A DNA stretch of 64,000 nucleotides from Hyphomicrobium_A sp963745205 (GCA_963745205.1 CAVUWX010000005.1:69854-133853); one strand, 5' to 3'; counted from the stretch's first letter, positions 33,223 to 40,989 are shown. Notes: a model not told the origin generated them from the letters alone. Made by a program: numbers and translations.

Positions 33223-33857
33223 GTACCATGTAGTGAATCGAGAGGCTGGCTATCACCGCCAAGCCTCGGTTGGGCAAGCGCGGCGTAGACCGCCCGCTCG
33301 ATGTGCGTCCTCGGCATCCACGCCGACTGAGCTGGAGGGACCCCTCCGGCTCGAGAGCTCTGGCCTGCGCTTGAGCCGCGCGGCGACGACTTGCCGGGTC
33401 CCACAGATGGTACTCGCTAATGGAGATCTCCGTGATTGAGTTAGACGCTCATCAGGACATTGCTGCTGACATTGCACCGGGCCAATCAGCTCGGCGGCAA
33501 CCGGTTTGCTTCGGAGGATATTCTTCCGGTTCGCTCACCGTCGACGGTCCCCAGACGTCCGGTAAGGGTCAAACTCGGCCAGAAACTCGACTGTCCGCGC
33601 TGAGTCCGCTTATCCCACGAACGTGTTGCAAAACTCGATCTGTACTCAGATCATCGTGTGCACGGATAGAATCTTGTCCCCACGCAAGGAGGCGTCGAGG
33701 AATCGAGTTTGGCCGTGGACTCGCGCGAGGAATCCGGTTCCGACAGAGTTATCGGGTCCGGCTCCCAAAATCGTTTTGCAACACGCTCCCCACAGCAACG
33801 GACATCGTCGACTACGGTCGCGCGTTCGGTGATGAGTTCGCGCCCTAGGGAACCCAG
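33223..33857. other. Non-coding stretch with a small inverted-repeat element
   Basis: No convincing gene between the IDDTD gene and the recombinase tail. Open frames on both strands here lack family likeness and ribosome sites. It holds the 164-base inverted-repeat element at 33622-33785. Confidence 0.5.
33622..33785. mobile_element. Putative miniature element with IS6-like terminal repeats
   Basis: Perfect 13-base inverted ends, CGTGTTGCAAAAC at 33622-33634 and its complement GTTTTGCAACACG at 33773-33785, enclose about 138 bases without a transposase. TGTTGCAAA is the typical end of IS6-family elements, so this may be an internally deleted or non-autonomous IS6 relative. No clear 8-base target duplication is seen. 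Confidence 0.45.
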
Positions 33858-33926
33858 AACATCAAGAACACGGCGCGCTACCACACGCGCACCTCCGCGC
33901 GGCGGTTCGAGGGACTGTGGGATTAG
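33858..33926 (+). pseudogene. C-terminal remnant of a tyrosine recombinase (copy 2)
   Basis: The last 22 codons (NIKNTARYHTRTSARRFEGL then WD and stop) match the end of the remnant at 20401-20466 with one inserted codon. The two differ mainly at third codon positions, so they are related recombinase genes rather than a recent copy. Nothing recognisable precedes codon 1. Confidence 0.75.
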
Positions 33927-33935
33927 GAACCAATT

Positions 33936-33968
33936 GAGGGCCGGCCCTCGGGAAAGAGGCCGGCCCTC
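33936..33968. terminator. Strong hairpin after recombinase remnant
   Basis: Perfect 11-base arms GAGGGCCGGCC (33936-33946) and GGCCGGCCCTC (33958-33968) with an 11-base loop, ten bases after the remnant stop. There is no T-run, so it may be a factor-assisted terminator or just a structural relic. Confidence 0.45.
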
Positions 33969-34106
33969 GAACCAGGGCTTCGCAGACGCAGGGTACGAAC
34001 CGCGGGCCCCGACGACCGATAAGCTCGACGACGAATTGGACTTCGAAAGGGCGCGAGTGCTCGGTCGTGATCTAAACCCGCGGAAGGCGACGCGGGTGTA
34101 ATCACT

Positions 34107-34394
34107 TCATTGCTGGCACGAGACCGCTGGGCGTTTCCCAATGTTCTTACACTTGCTCAGGTCTGACCCGATGCTTTTGCAATCGTCAGAGCAATTCTTA
34201 TCGCAGCCTTGCTCGTCATATGCCTGGAGTGAAGCTTCACACGCCAAACGATCTTCATCTTTCGGTGGGGGCATTGTCATCGGCATATGCGCCCAATCGG
34301 GTTGGTTCCCTTTGCCCTGCGCGTTCGCGCCTGGACAAGAAATAAGAACTGCCAAAATCACTGTTCCGATCGCTGCCAGATAGCTCCTTGTCAT
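34107..34394 (-). CDS. Small secreted cysteine-rich protein
   Basis: Not recognised as a named family. The 95 residues start with a signal peptide (MTRSYLAAIGTVILAVLISCPGANA) and continue with a mature part of about 70 residues that has six cysteines (ACEASLQ, GCDKNCSDDCKSI, KCKNI, VSCQ), suggesting disulfide bonding in the periplasm. A GAGGTAG ribosome site precedes the ATG at 34394. It is a stand-alone gene. Confidence 0.72.
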   Translation of the reverse strand: MTRSYLAAIGTVILAVLISCPGANAQGKGNQPDWAHMPMTMPPPKDEDRLACEASLQAYDEQGCDKNCSDDCKSIGSDLSKCKNIGKRPAVSCQQ

Positions 34395-34464
34395 GTGACC
34401 TACCTCTGCAAATCGAATGACCTCAAGCGCTCTTGTAAGCCATCGACGAGCCCTCGTCGTCGGC

Positions 34465-34740
34465 CTAGAACGCCCTGGGGGCGAGCATCTGCGGGATGGC
34501 GCCGGTCGCCGCTTCGTCGGGGCCTAGTCCGATCGCCAGCGCCGCTTCCGCGATGTCGTTGTCGGATTGCTCCGAAAAGCACCAATCGACACCAGCGAGG
34601 AAGGCTTGAGTGAGCGCCTGTCTAATCGCCTCATCGCGCACATCAGAAAACAATCTGAAAATCGCACGCTCGCAGGCTTGCTCGATCGCACTCGAGAGCG
34701 CTCGATCCCACGCGGCTTTTGTCAGCTTGGAATTTTCCAT
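34465..34740 (-). CDS. Hypothetical protein, small paralogue family A (member 1)
   Basis: A 91-residue soluble helical protein. It is a paralogue of the gene at 51636-51899; the shared core is SAIEQACERAIFRLF and ALTQAFLAGVDWCFSEQSDNDIAEAALAIGLGPDEAATGA. The repeated conserved tryptophan-cysteine and the acidic C-terminal half suggest a small folded domain. Function unknown. ATG 34740 is preferred over the longer frame to 34785. Confidence 0.65.
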   Translation of the reverse strand: MENSKLTKAAWDRALSSAIEQACERAIFRLFSDVRDEAIRQALTQAFLAGVDWCFSEQSDNDIAEAALAIGLGPDEAATGAIPQMLAPRAF

Positions 34741-34981
34741 GTGCCTGTGATCCGCGCCGAGAAACTCGCCAGGGCGGTCGCGCAAACAAGGCCCCAGCTC
34801 CCCCGCTGAGGCCTCGATGCGCCCGCTTGGCGTCCGATGACGAAAAGGGAAGTCATCGGCTTGGGATCAAAGCTCAGCTGCTTCGGTTAACGAATGGTGA
34901 ATGCGCTTGGCCGGACCATCCGGCAGGGAAGCTGCATCAAGTGTCAGAATGTCGGGGTGGCCTAGAGCGCGTTATACCAGC

Positions 34982-35425
34982 TCAGGCGGCCAGCAGCTGC
35001 GCGGGCTCCAGCGGGGTCTCTTCGTGATGGGTCTTGATCGTTGCTGCAGCAGCTGTGAGCGCGTCCTGCACCGACATCAAGAAATGCTGCGGATTGAACC
35101 CGCGGTGGGCGTTGAGGCGCAGTGAGGCGGCAATGGCGATGGCAGGAGCGATCATGGGAAAGCCGTGCTCCATCAGCCTGTCCTTGAGCCGGCGGGCGGA
35201 GAAGACCTCCACCAGGTTGCGAAAGCGTACGAATACTGCCAGCGCGCGCTGCGGCTCGCCGTGGAAGCGGCGCTGTACCTCGGCATGGACCGCATTCATA
35301 TCCTCGTCGGAAATCCCGCGCTTTATCACTAGGCCGCGGCCGTCATCGATCAGCGCCCGCATCACCGCGGCCAAGTCGGCCACCTCGACTGTGGGGACAT
35401 CGGTCAAATCCCAGGTCATAGCCAT
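34982..35425 (-). CDS. Hypothetical protein
   Basis: Not recognised. A 147-residue soluble protein, beginning MAMTWDLTDVPTVEVADLAAVMRALIDDG; the middle VQRRFHGEPQRALAVFVRFRNLVEVFSARRL is basic, and the C-terminal part is alanine-rich and helical. It has a plausible start with no clear ribosome site. It lies upstream of and divergent from the serine recombinase at 35634, so it may belong to the same mobile unit. Confidence 0.5.
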   Translation of the reverse strand: MAMTWDLTDVPTVEVADLAAVMRALIDDGRGLVIKRGISDEDMNAVHAEVQRRFHGEPQRALAVFVRFRNLVEVFSARRLKDRLMEHGFPMIAPAIAIAASLRLNAHRGFNPQHFLMSVQDALTAAAATIKTHHEETPLEPAQLLAA

Positions 35426-35633
35426 GTGCTTTGCTCGTCTGTTTTAAGGGGCCGGTTCGACCGGCTGTTATTACGGAGATTGGCCGACTGGGGGAGTTGC
35501 GCGCAGTTCCCTGCGTCACAGGCTGAGACGGCGCTAATCCAACGGGGTGTCTTGATTTATCCGCTGATTGCTGTTAGGAAATCTCCAGATAAGCTAACGC
35601 TCTGGTTCTAAGTCACTAGGAAAGACGGGCACA

Positions 35634-36335
35634 ATGAGCAGGAAGAAAGTCACTCCAGCCCTCGCCTATTTTCGCACGAGCTCGGCGACGAACGTCGGAC
35701 CTGACCGGGACAGCGAGAAGCGCCAGCGTGAGGCCGTGGCGGCCTTCGCCAGGCGTGCCGGCTACGAAATCGAGGCCGAGTTCTATGATGCAGCAGTGAG
35801 TGGTGCTGATCCGGTCGATGTCCGCCCGGGCTTTGCCGCTCTCCTCGCTCGCATCGCCGGCAACGGCGTCAAGGTCGTGATCGTCGAGACCGCCAACCGC
35901 TTCGCCCGCGACCTCATCGTGCAGGAGACGGGGCACAGGATGCTCCGCAACCTCGGCATCGAGCTCATCGCCGCCGACAGCCCGGACAGCTTCGTGGATG
36001 ACACGCCGACGGCGATCCTGGTGCGCCAGATCCTCGGCGCGGTCGCCGAGTTCGAAAAGGCCGCGCTCGTCGCCAAGCTGAAGGGCGCGCGCGAGCGTGT
36101 GCGCCGGACCCGCGGCAAGTGCGAGGGGCGTAAGGCGCACGCCGAGCTCAATCCGCAAGCCGTGGCGCTCGCCAAGCGCCTGCACCGCGCAAGCCCCAAG
36201 ACGGGCGAGCGCATGTCGCTGCGCCGCATCAGTGCCGAACTCGCCGCGGCCGGTTACATCAACGCGCACGGGCGCGAGTTCAACCCGAACTCAGTGAAAA
36301 GCATGGTCGAGGGGCCTCAACCACAGGTGACTTAA
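35634..36335 (+). CDS. Serine recombinase (resolvase/invertase family)
   Basis: Site-specific recombinase of 233 residues. The N-terminal catalytic domain shows ALAYFRTSS with the active serine at about residue 16 and arginine R14, KRQREAVAAFARRAGY, then VKVVIVETANRFARDLIVQETGHRML and the long helix LGAVAEFEKAALVAKLKGARERVRR. A short helix-turn-helix-like C-terminal domain (MSLRRISAELAAAGYINAHGREFNPNSVKSM) completes it. Unlike the large recombinase at 59867 it lacks the zinc and coiled-coil domains. ATG at 35634 follows AGAC/GGGC. Probably the mobility gene of a small element. Confidence 0.9.
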   Translation: MSRKKVTPALAYFRTSSATNVGPDRDSEKRQREAVAAFARRAGYEIEAEFYDAAVSGADPVDVRPGFAALLARIAGNGVKVVIVETANRFARDLIVQETGHRMLRNLGIELIAADSPDSFVDDTPTAILVRQILGAVAEFEKAALVAKLKGARERVRRTRGKCEGRKAHAELNPQAVALAKRLHRASPKTGERMSLRRISAELAAAGYINAHGREFNPNSVKSMVEGPQPQVT

Positions 36336-36340
36336 CCCAT

Positions 36341-36708
36341 ATGATTTCGAAGAAACGCGGGGGCTCGATGCACGACGAGATCCACACACTTTTCGCGATG
36401 ATGGCCTTCCAGAACAGGATGACGCGGGTCCAGAACCGGCTGCGCAAGGAGATCGACGAGCTGGGCGCCGACGCCGTCATCCGCCGCGTACTCGACACCC
36501 ACTCCGTCTCCGAGATGCTCGGCCTCGTCGACGAGCTCGCCAGGCCCGGCAGCGGGGGGGGGGCGCTGGATGGGCGCCTCGCCTTCGCTGCTTGGCAGGA
36601 CACGCTGTCTGATGCCGATGAGGCGTCATGCGAGAGGAAGCGCGCGTTCTGGCACGCAACTGCACGAGCGATTCTGCTCAATCAACTGAGCTCAAAGCGG
36701 GGGGGTAG
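36341..36708 (+). CDS. Hypothetical protein with homopolymer tracts, probable frameshift at the end
   Basis: Not recognised. About 122 residues, helical (HDEIHTLFAMMAFQNRMTRVQNRLRKEIDELG), starting six bases after the serine recombinase stop. In the sequence as given the frame runs on to 37132, right through the next gene. One extra G in the seven-G run at 36699-36705 would instead bring a TAG into frame at 36706-36708, just before the next ATG at 36712. That is the more sensible arrangement. A ten-G run lies inside the gene at 36554-36563. Confidence 0.5.
36554..36563. repeat. Ten-base G homopolymer inside a coding region
   Basis: Ten consecutive G residues within the hypothetical gene at 36341. 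Such tracts slip during replication and are also a common sequencing error site. Confidence 0.9.
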
Positions 36709-36711
36709 CCA

Positions 36712-37311
36712 ATGGGCGGATGGGGAAGCGGCTGGCACCGGGCGTCGGCACCACTCGTCGAGCGGTGCAAGAAGATCGACCTCGCGGATCTCAAGAAGCA
36801 CAAAGCCACGCTCGATGAAGGCGAGGGCGTGTCGATGTCCGAGGCCCTCGTCTCGCTGCGCTATCCGGGGCTGCGCTTGCGGTACTGGGCAAAGCACCCT
36901 GATGGCCGGCAGCATTACCTCGACGAGGTCGTGCCCTTCGCTTACACGCCGACGCAGTTCGGTGGGCAGCGGCAGTGGCTCCTATGCCCGAGCTGCCATC
37001 GCCGCGTGCGCGTGCTCTATGGAGGCAAGCGGAATCTGTTCCGTTGCCGCAAGTGCTATGGGCTTGTCTATCGCTCGACGCGCGAGAGGTGGGATGAACG
37101 TGCTGAGCGCCAAGCTTACAACCTCGCCATGAAGATGTGCGGCGGCGATCGCAAGCTCTACGACGGAGACACGCTCCCCGATAAGCCGAAGCGCATGCGG
37201 TGGGAGACCTACTGGCGGCTCGAGGAAAAGTTCTACAATCTAAAAGAGCTGTGGGAGCTCGGCGCGGAGCACAAGATCATGGGCATCCTGAGAAGGGCAA
37301 CTTGTCAGTGA
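36712..37311 (+). CDS. Zinc-ribbon hypothetical protein (MGGWGSG type)
   Basis: A 199-residue protein of a conserved but functionally unassigned family that begins MGGWGSGWH or MGGYGSGR. A four-cysteine zinc ribbon is formed by C92 and C95 (LLCPSCHRRVRVLY) with C112 and C115 (FRCRKCYGLVYRS). The tail (ERAERQAYNLAMKMCGG...KPKRMRWETYWRLEEKF) is basic and amphipathic. The family is common in mobile-element neighbourhoods of alphaproteobacteria; a nucleic acid binding role is a guess. It follows the homopolymer-containing gene by three bases. Confidence 0.78.
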   Translation: MGGWGSGWHRASAPLVERCKKIDLADLKKHKATLDEGEGVSMSEALVSLRYPGLRLRYWAKHPDGRQHYLDEVVPFAYTPTQFGGQRQWLLCPSCHRRVRVLYGGKRNLFRCRKCYGLVYRSTRERWDERAERQAYNLAMKMCGGDRKLYDGDTLPDKPKRMRWETYWRLEEKFYNLKELWELGAEHKIMGILRRATCQ

Positions 37312-37671
37312 TAATACACCGAGAAAACACTGAAGCGCCCCTCACTCAGGCGGCAGCCAATTTGGCTCCATTCCGAGCCGCTCTACGGTCGCAAGATAGT
37401 CGTCCACGGCCTCATGAAACTGAGCTGCTGGCGTGTCGGCGTGAAACCCAACCACGTCCGTGACGCTTGCGAGACGCCCCCAGTAGACGCAACTCCCTCA
37501 AAATCCGTGCACTCCAGCATGCGTCAACATCCTCCCCACCTTCCAAGATCTCTAACCCGCGTCATCAGCAGAAGCAGCACTGTCGATCAGGAAAACTGAT
37601 AATAAAGTAACGGAAAAGAGATTAGGGCTTATTGCTCAAACGGCGTATGGTTTCATTATGAGCTGTCACGA
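37312..37671. other. Non-coding stretch with a relic gene tail
   Basis: No intact gene. It includes 37523-37555, the codons VNILPTFQDL and a stop, a tail also seen at 41473-41505 and 41830-41862. A candidate promoter for pqqA (TTGCTC at 37632-37637 and CATTAT at 37654-37659, 16 bases apart) lies at its end. Confidence 0.5.
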
Positions 37672-37701
37672 ATGCAGCAAAAGCATATGGAGAAAAAAGT
37701 C

Positions 37702-37791
37702 ATGAAGATCTGGAACAAGCCGCAGGTTAGCGAGCAGTCAGTCGGCCTCGAAGTCACGAGCTATATGTCGGCTGAGGTCGATATCATCTAA
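37702..37791 (+). CDS. pqqA: PqqA-like precursor peptide of PQQ (29 residues)
   Basis: A 29-residue peptide, MKIWNKPQVSEQSVGLEVTS followed by YMSAEVDII. It matches the PqqA pattern: tryptophan/basic N-terminus, glutamate E17 and tyrosine Y21 in the E-x3-Y arrangement that is cross-linked by PqqE to make the redox cofactor PQQ, then an SAEVD tail. GGAG lies nine bases before ATG 37702; in-frame ATGs at 37672 and 37687 are less likely. A strong terminator follows within 25 bases, so the gene is a one-gene transcript. No pqqB-E genes are in the window. The orphan copy could feed a PQQ pathway located elsewhere; a PQQ-type sugar dehydrogenase is 9 kb downstream. Confidence 0.8.
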   Translation: MKIWNKPQVSEQSVGLEVTSYMSAEVDII

Positions 37792-37815
37792 CTGTCGATC
37801 CGTTTCAAAGCAGAC

Positions 37816-37855
37816 AAAAGGCGCGGCGACCGCGTGGTCACAGCGCCTTTTTTTT
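37816..37855 (+). terminator. Rho-independent terminator of pqqA
   Basis: Stem GGCGC (37820-37824) with GCGCC (37843-37847), an inner GACC/GGTC stem, preceded by AAAA and followed by eight T residues (37848-37855). Classical intrinsic terminator 25 bases after the pqqA stop. Confidence 0.9.
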
Positions 37856-37962
37856 GCTTCCAGAATTCGGTGGAACGATCGCGCTCATCGGCGGCTGCGA
37901 CCCGCCTTCAATTGCGCCCGCTATATCCCGTGCTCTCTGTTGCCACCTCCGCCCAGATAGGC

Positions 37963-38160
37963 TCATAAGGGTTCGGGCTCGCGGCGGGGATGAGTAGATG
38001 AAAACTCGTACTCGTTCGTCTCATCGCTCGGGCGCGCCGCTTCTTCGCGCTCTTCGAGGCTCGCAAAAGCGTCAATCAAACTCCACCCCATCGGGCGGCT
38101 GACGAGGGCTGCAAACATTTGCCGGAGTCCCTGAGCAATCGATTTTGAAGAATTGTCCAT
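37963..38160 (-). CDS. Small NepR-like candidate protein
   Basis: A 65-residue soluble protein. The segment IAQGLRQMFAALVSRPMGWSLIDAFASLEE has the spacing of NepR, the anti-sigma factor of the alphaproteobacterial general stress response (LR-x-MY-xxV-x-x-P-x-P-x-x-LxxLL-x-x-LxE), but several conserved positions are changed. No EcfG sigma factor or PhyR regulator is adjacent. Treat as a weak assignment; it could simply be a hypothetical protein. Confidence 0.4.
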   Translation of the reverse strand: MDNSSKSIAQGLRQMFAALVSRPMGWSLIDAFASLEEREEAARPSDETNEYEFSSTHPRREPEPL

Positions 38161-38430
38161 CTAGACCAACTGCTGCTGCAACAATAGTTCCAATCGTGCC
38201 ACCAATGCGCCGCGGCGGCCCCTGAGCAACTTCCCCATCGCCACTCCGCAACGGAGTTCCCTCCCGTCACCCAACAAAGCCCCACCCTCCCAACCCAGCC
38301 GCCAAAATCCGCGATACGCAACGCCCCCGAAATCCGTGCACTCGATGTTGCATGGCGCTGCGCGCATGCGATGCGCAGCGACCATGGGGGCGCTCCAGGA
38401 GAGCGAAGCCGACACAGACGCGAAAACAAG

Positions 38431-38460
38431 AAAAGCCCGGCAGCTTGGCCGGGCTTTTCT
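38431..38460. terminator. Bidirectional hairpin after the DUF1236 gene
   Basis: Eleven-base arms AAAAGCCCGGC (38431-38441) and GCCGGGCTTTT (38448-38458) with a 6-base loop. The A- and T-runs make it work in both directions; the minus-strand DUF1236 gene ends 18 bases to the right. Confidence 0.85.
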
Positions 38461-38477
38461 CTTCTCGTTTGGCGCAA

Positions 38478-39194
38478 CTAGACCGCCGCAACCACCTCCA
38501 CGATCTCATAGGTATCAAGATCGACGATGCAAATCTCGTCGCCGATGAGGACGTACTTGTAACGCCGCCATTCGGGGACGAGGATCACGACATCTTCGGG
38601 AATGTCGAAGAGCGTCACATTGCGCGGGACGGCGACGCCAATGCGCGGCTCAATTTTGACATCCGCCTTCGCGCTGCCGCGATGGCTCTTGAACGCAGAC
38701 TGTACGCGTGTGCGCTGCTCAGAACTCAGCGAAACATGGGTCTTGCCTGAAGTATCACTGCGGCCTTCTGCCGTCGTAGAACTCGCCTTGCCACTCTCAC
38801 CGCTGGCTGCGCCTGAGGAGCTATCCTTGCTCTCCTTGCCGGCGCGGTCGCTTTTTGAGGTGTCAGACTCCTTGGCAGCTCCCTTCGTGCTCTTGTCCTT
38901 GTCAGAAGACTGAGCCCGGTCATTGCTCTTGTCTTTGCTCGAGCCTTTGTCGGTTGCCTTTTCCGAGCGCTGCTCGGTCGCGGCGCCTTTCTCAGAAGAC
39001 ATGCCACGCTCCGAGGACGAACCCGGGTTGGATCGTTCGGACGCACCCGGGCTTTCCTTACCGGCGCCCATGTTTGCGCCTCCTTCGTTGCCAGTCGTGG
39101 CCCCGGGGGCCCCTCCAGCTTTCTGCGCTGCGGCAACATCCGCCACAGCGAAGAGCGCAAGAACGCTCAGACCTGCAATCAACTGCTTAGTCAT
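38478..39194 (-). CDS. Secreted DUF1236 protein
   Basis: A 238-residue exported protein. Residues 1-26 form a signal peptide (IAGLSVLALFAVADVAAAQ). A low-complexity Ser/Lys/Asp/Glu/Gly region of about 110 residues with many SSDKDK-like repeats follows. The C-terminal DUF1236 domain (VSLSSEQRTRVQSAF...VAVPRNVTLFDIPEDVVILVPEWRRYKYVLIGDEICIVD) is common and multicopy in Hyphomicrobiales; its role is unknown, possibly envelope or stress related. ATG 39194 has a clean AGGAGGAAG ribosome site; the frame upstream to 39434 is not coding. Confidence 0.88.
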   Translation of the reverse strand: MTKQLIAGLSVLALFAVADVAAAQKAGGAPGATTGNEGGANMGAGKESPGASERSNPGSSSERGMSSEKGAATEQRSEKATDKGSSKDKSNDRAQSSDKDKSTKGAAKESDTSKSDRAGKESKDSSSGAASGESGKASSTTAEGRSDTSGKTHVSLSSEQRTRVQSAFKSHRGSAKADVKIEPRIGVAVPRNVTLFDIPEDVVILVPEWRRYKYVLIGDEICIVDLDTYEIVEVVAAV

Positions 39195-39649
39195 CGAAAC
39201 TTCCTCCTGGTGTTTGCCAGCTTCACGGTGCCGGCTCTGAGCCGACAACTCGGGCGTGGCACGGAGGTTCCGGAGTATGCCCACCGATCCAGCGGAGAGA
39301 TGATTACGAGTGGAGCAGCGTGAGTGCGCCACCGAGGAGCGCCGCGTGAGCCACGATGAAAATGAAAATGCGGTTGCGCAAAGCACCCTCGCTGAACGAC
39401 ATGTGGTTCGGTTGAAGTCTCGGCTGATAACCACGATTGAAACAAAACGTTCCTGGCAATCATAAATTTCGACGCGGCTGACGCGGCAAAATCGCCGACG
39501 TGGAACTTCCTTTCATTGAGAGACACTGGCACTGTCAGCAGATTTTTGGAGACTTGCGCGACGAGGGTGAATTGAGAGACGCCATCGTCTTCAACTTTCC
39601 GAGTGTGTATCTTCACTAACGTTTTGAGAAGGGTCGCGAGACGTTGGTT
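39195..39649. other. No gene recognised
   Basis: A minus-strand frame covers 39191-39616, but it has no family likeness, no ribosome site and irregular composition. It overlaps the signal for the DUF1236 gene, so I left it out. Confidence 0.4.
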
Positions 39650-39856
39650 TCAGCTCCGCATCGTCCGAAAAAAGTGTTCGGCATGCTGATAGCAATTTTC
39701 CATCTCAACCACATCGCCGGCCGATGCAGCCTCGCGTGCAAGTCCGATGTAGCTTTCATAGTTTCTTTGCGGGTTTCCTCCGAAGCCATTTGTTCGGGGC
39801 TGCTCGGACGTGCGGCGAAATCGTCTTGATTGGGTGGTGTTTCGTGTCGCGTTCAT
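39650..39856 (-). CDS. Short DUF4167-like protein
   Basis: A 68-residue protein whose C-terminal half, NPQRNYESYIGLAREAASAGDVVEMENCYQHAEHFFRTM, is the helical DUF4167 core (full-length members have NPxRNYERYLALAxEAxxxGDxVxAENYYQHAEHYxR). The usual long disordered tail is missing, so this is a truncated or short member. It starts at ATG 39856 behind AAGGAC. Function unknown; the family is conserved in alphaproteobacteria. Nothing else in the neighbourhood points to a role. Confidence 0.78.
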   Translation of the reverse strand: MNATRNTTQSRRFRRTSEQPRTNGFGGNPQRNYESYIGLAREAASAGDVVEMENCYQHAEHFFRTMRS

Positions 39857-40181
39857 CGTGTCCTTAACCTCGCTCATCCGCCGGTGATGACCGACGGATT
39901 TGATGGGTTTCTATGAGAAGAGAGCGAGACCACATGTGGGTCTCAATTTGTTAGATGGGCAGGCCCGCCGGTCGCTGCAAGATGCTGGCGCGAAACTCTT
40001 TTCGATTTTCAAAATCCGTCGCTCTCGCGCCGGCGAGCGAACCCGGGCTGCATCAGCCAAGCTTATCGCCGCAATAACGCGAAAAGACTAGATTGCTCGA
40101 CCGAACCGCCCTATCAGCAGCACACGCCACGCATCCCCTGACGTAGTTTTGCCACCGCGGCGGGTGGTGTGGAGTGATTGC

Positions 40182-40208
40182 AGCCCAGCCTCACGGCTGG
40201 GCTTTTTT
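40182..40208 (+). terminator. Strong plus-strand terminator without an obvious gene
   Basis: AGCCCAGCC (40182-40190), loop TCAC, GGCTGGGCT (40195-40203) then TTTTT. No convincing plus-strand gene ends before it, so a small RNA between about 39900 and 40180 is possible. Confidence 0.8.
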
Positions 40209-40258
40209 CGTTCCCAAAATCATTCGGCTCGCGGGACTTGCCGATGGCCAGCGAACGA

Positions 40259-40282
40259 GGAGCCCCGCAAGTGCGGGGCTCC
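40259..40282. terminator. Hairpin downstream of PRC-barrel gene
   Basis: GGAGCCCCGC (40259-40268), loop AAGT, GGGGCTCC-type arm GCGGGGCTCC (40273-40282). It lies 22 bases beyond the stop of the minus-strand PRC-barrel gene. No T-run. Confidence 0.55.
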
Positions 40283-40304
40283 GATCACTTTCCGAATTAC
40301 AGTG

Positions 40305-40826
40305 TTATTTCTGTGCTGGACTGGTGTCTTCGGCAGCTCGCATGTTTTCCGCATCGGCCTCGCTCAGACGCAACACGATCCGGTCACTCTGTACATCTTG
40401 AACTTGATCAGACGTTACGTGCTTGCGCGTGGCGCCGATCCCAAGAAAACCGCCCATGTCGAAGAAGATATCGCTTGAGGCGCCGGTCTTCTTCACGGCA
40501 GCAATCTTACCAAGGTCTTTGCCGTCGCTGCTGTAGATGTAGCGTCCGACCCACGTTTCATCCGCGACGAACGTTGCGGGCTTCTTCGCACCCGTGTCGG
40601 CACTTTGCTGATCGGTAGCCTTCATTGGCGGAACAGTTTCGCCAACGCGGCCCGTCGGAGCGGTTTGCTGCTGATCCTCGGGAGCCTTTATCGTCGGCGT
40701 TGCCTGGTCCATCCGGTTCGTCGGTGGGAGCGCCGCGTTGGGATCAGCTTGCACTGGCTGATCTTGCGCGTAGGCGGCGGTACCGACGCCGAGCGCGGCG
40801 ATAGTTGCAATCAATATGCGTCTCAT
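40305..40826 (-). CDS. Secreted PRC-barrel domain protein
   Basis: A 173-residue exported protein: signal peptide (MRRILIATIAALGVGTAAYA), a proline/glutamine-rich linker of about 70 residues, and a C-terminal PRC-barrel domain (GRYIYSSDGKDLGKIAAVKKTGASSDIFFDMGGFLGIGATRKHVTSDQVQ). PRC-barrels are small adaptor or sensing domains; this branch is multicopy and envelope-located in Hyphomicrobiales, with no defined substrate. ATG at 40826 follows GGAGAACGCTC, a fair ribosome site. It may be stress induced, as relatives often sit beside DUF1236 genes, as here. Confidence 0.88.
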   Translation of the reverse strand: MRRILIATIAALGVGTAAYAQDQPVQADPNAALPPTNRMDQATPTIKAPEDQQQTAPTGRVGETVPPMKATDQQSADTGAKKPATFVADETWVGRYIYSSDGKDLGKIAAVKKTGASSDIFFDMGGFLGIGATRKHVTSDQVQDVQSDRIVLRLSEADAENMRAAEDTSPAQK

Positions 40827-40989
40827 GAGCGTTCTCCATCATTGCCTCTGATGAACAGAAACGCCTGGTGAGCTCCACGGTTCCTCAAAGGCGCTGCGAT
40901 CTGTCACCTTCATCGATGAACCGTTCAGCGCATGCGCACAATAGGAGCGCTAAAGAGAAAAATTGCATGGCGCGCCTCACTCGCCGAAC

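Noticed and set aside
33420..33848. Plus-strand 142-codon frame before the recombinase tail
   Set aside because: No ribosome site or recognisable sequence; it spans the inverted-repeat element.
39191..39616. Minus-strand frame of 141 codons upstream of the DUF1236 gene
   Set aside because: No ribosome site, no family likeness, irregular composition, and it overlaps the start of a well-supported gene.
39903..40091. 63-codon plus-strand frame before the orphan terminator
   Set aside because: No good ribosome site and no family; a small RNA is as likely.
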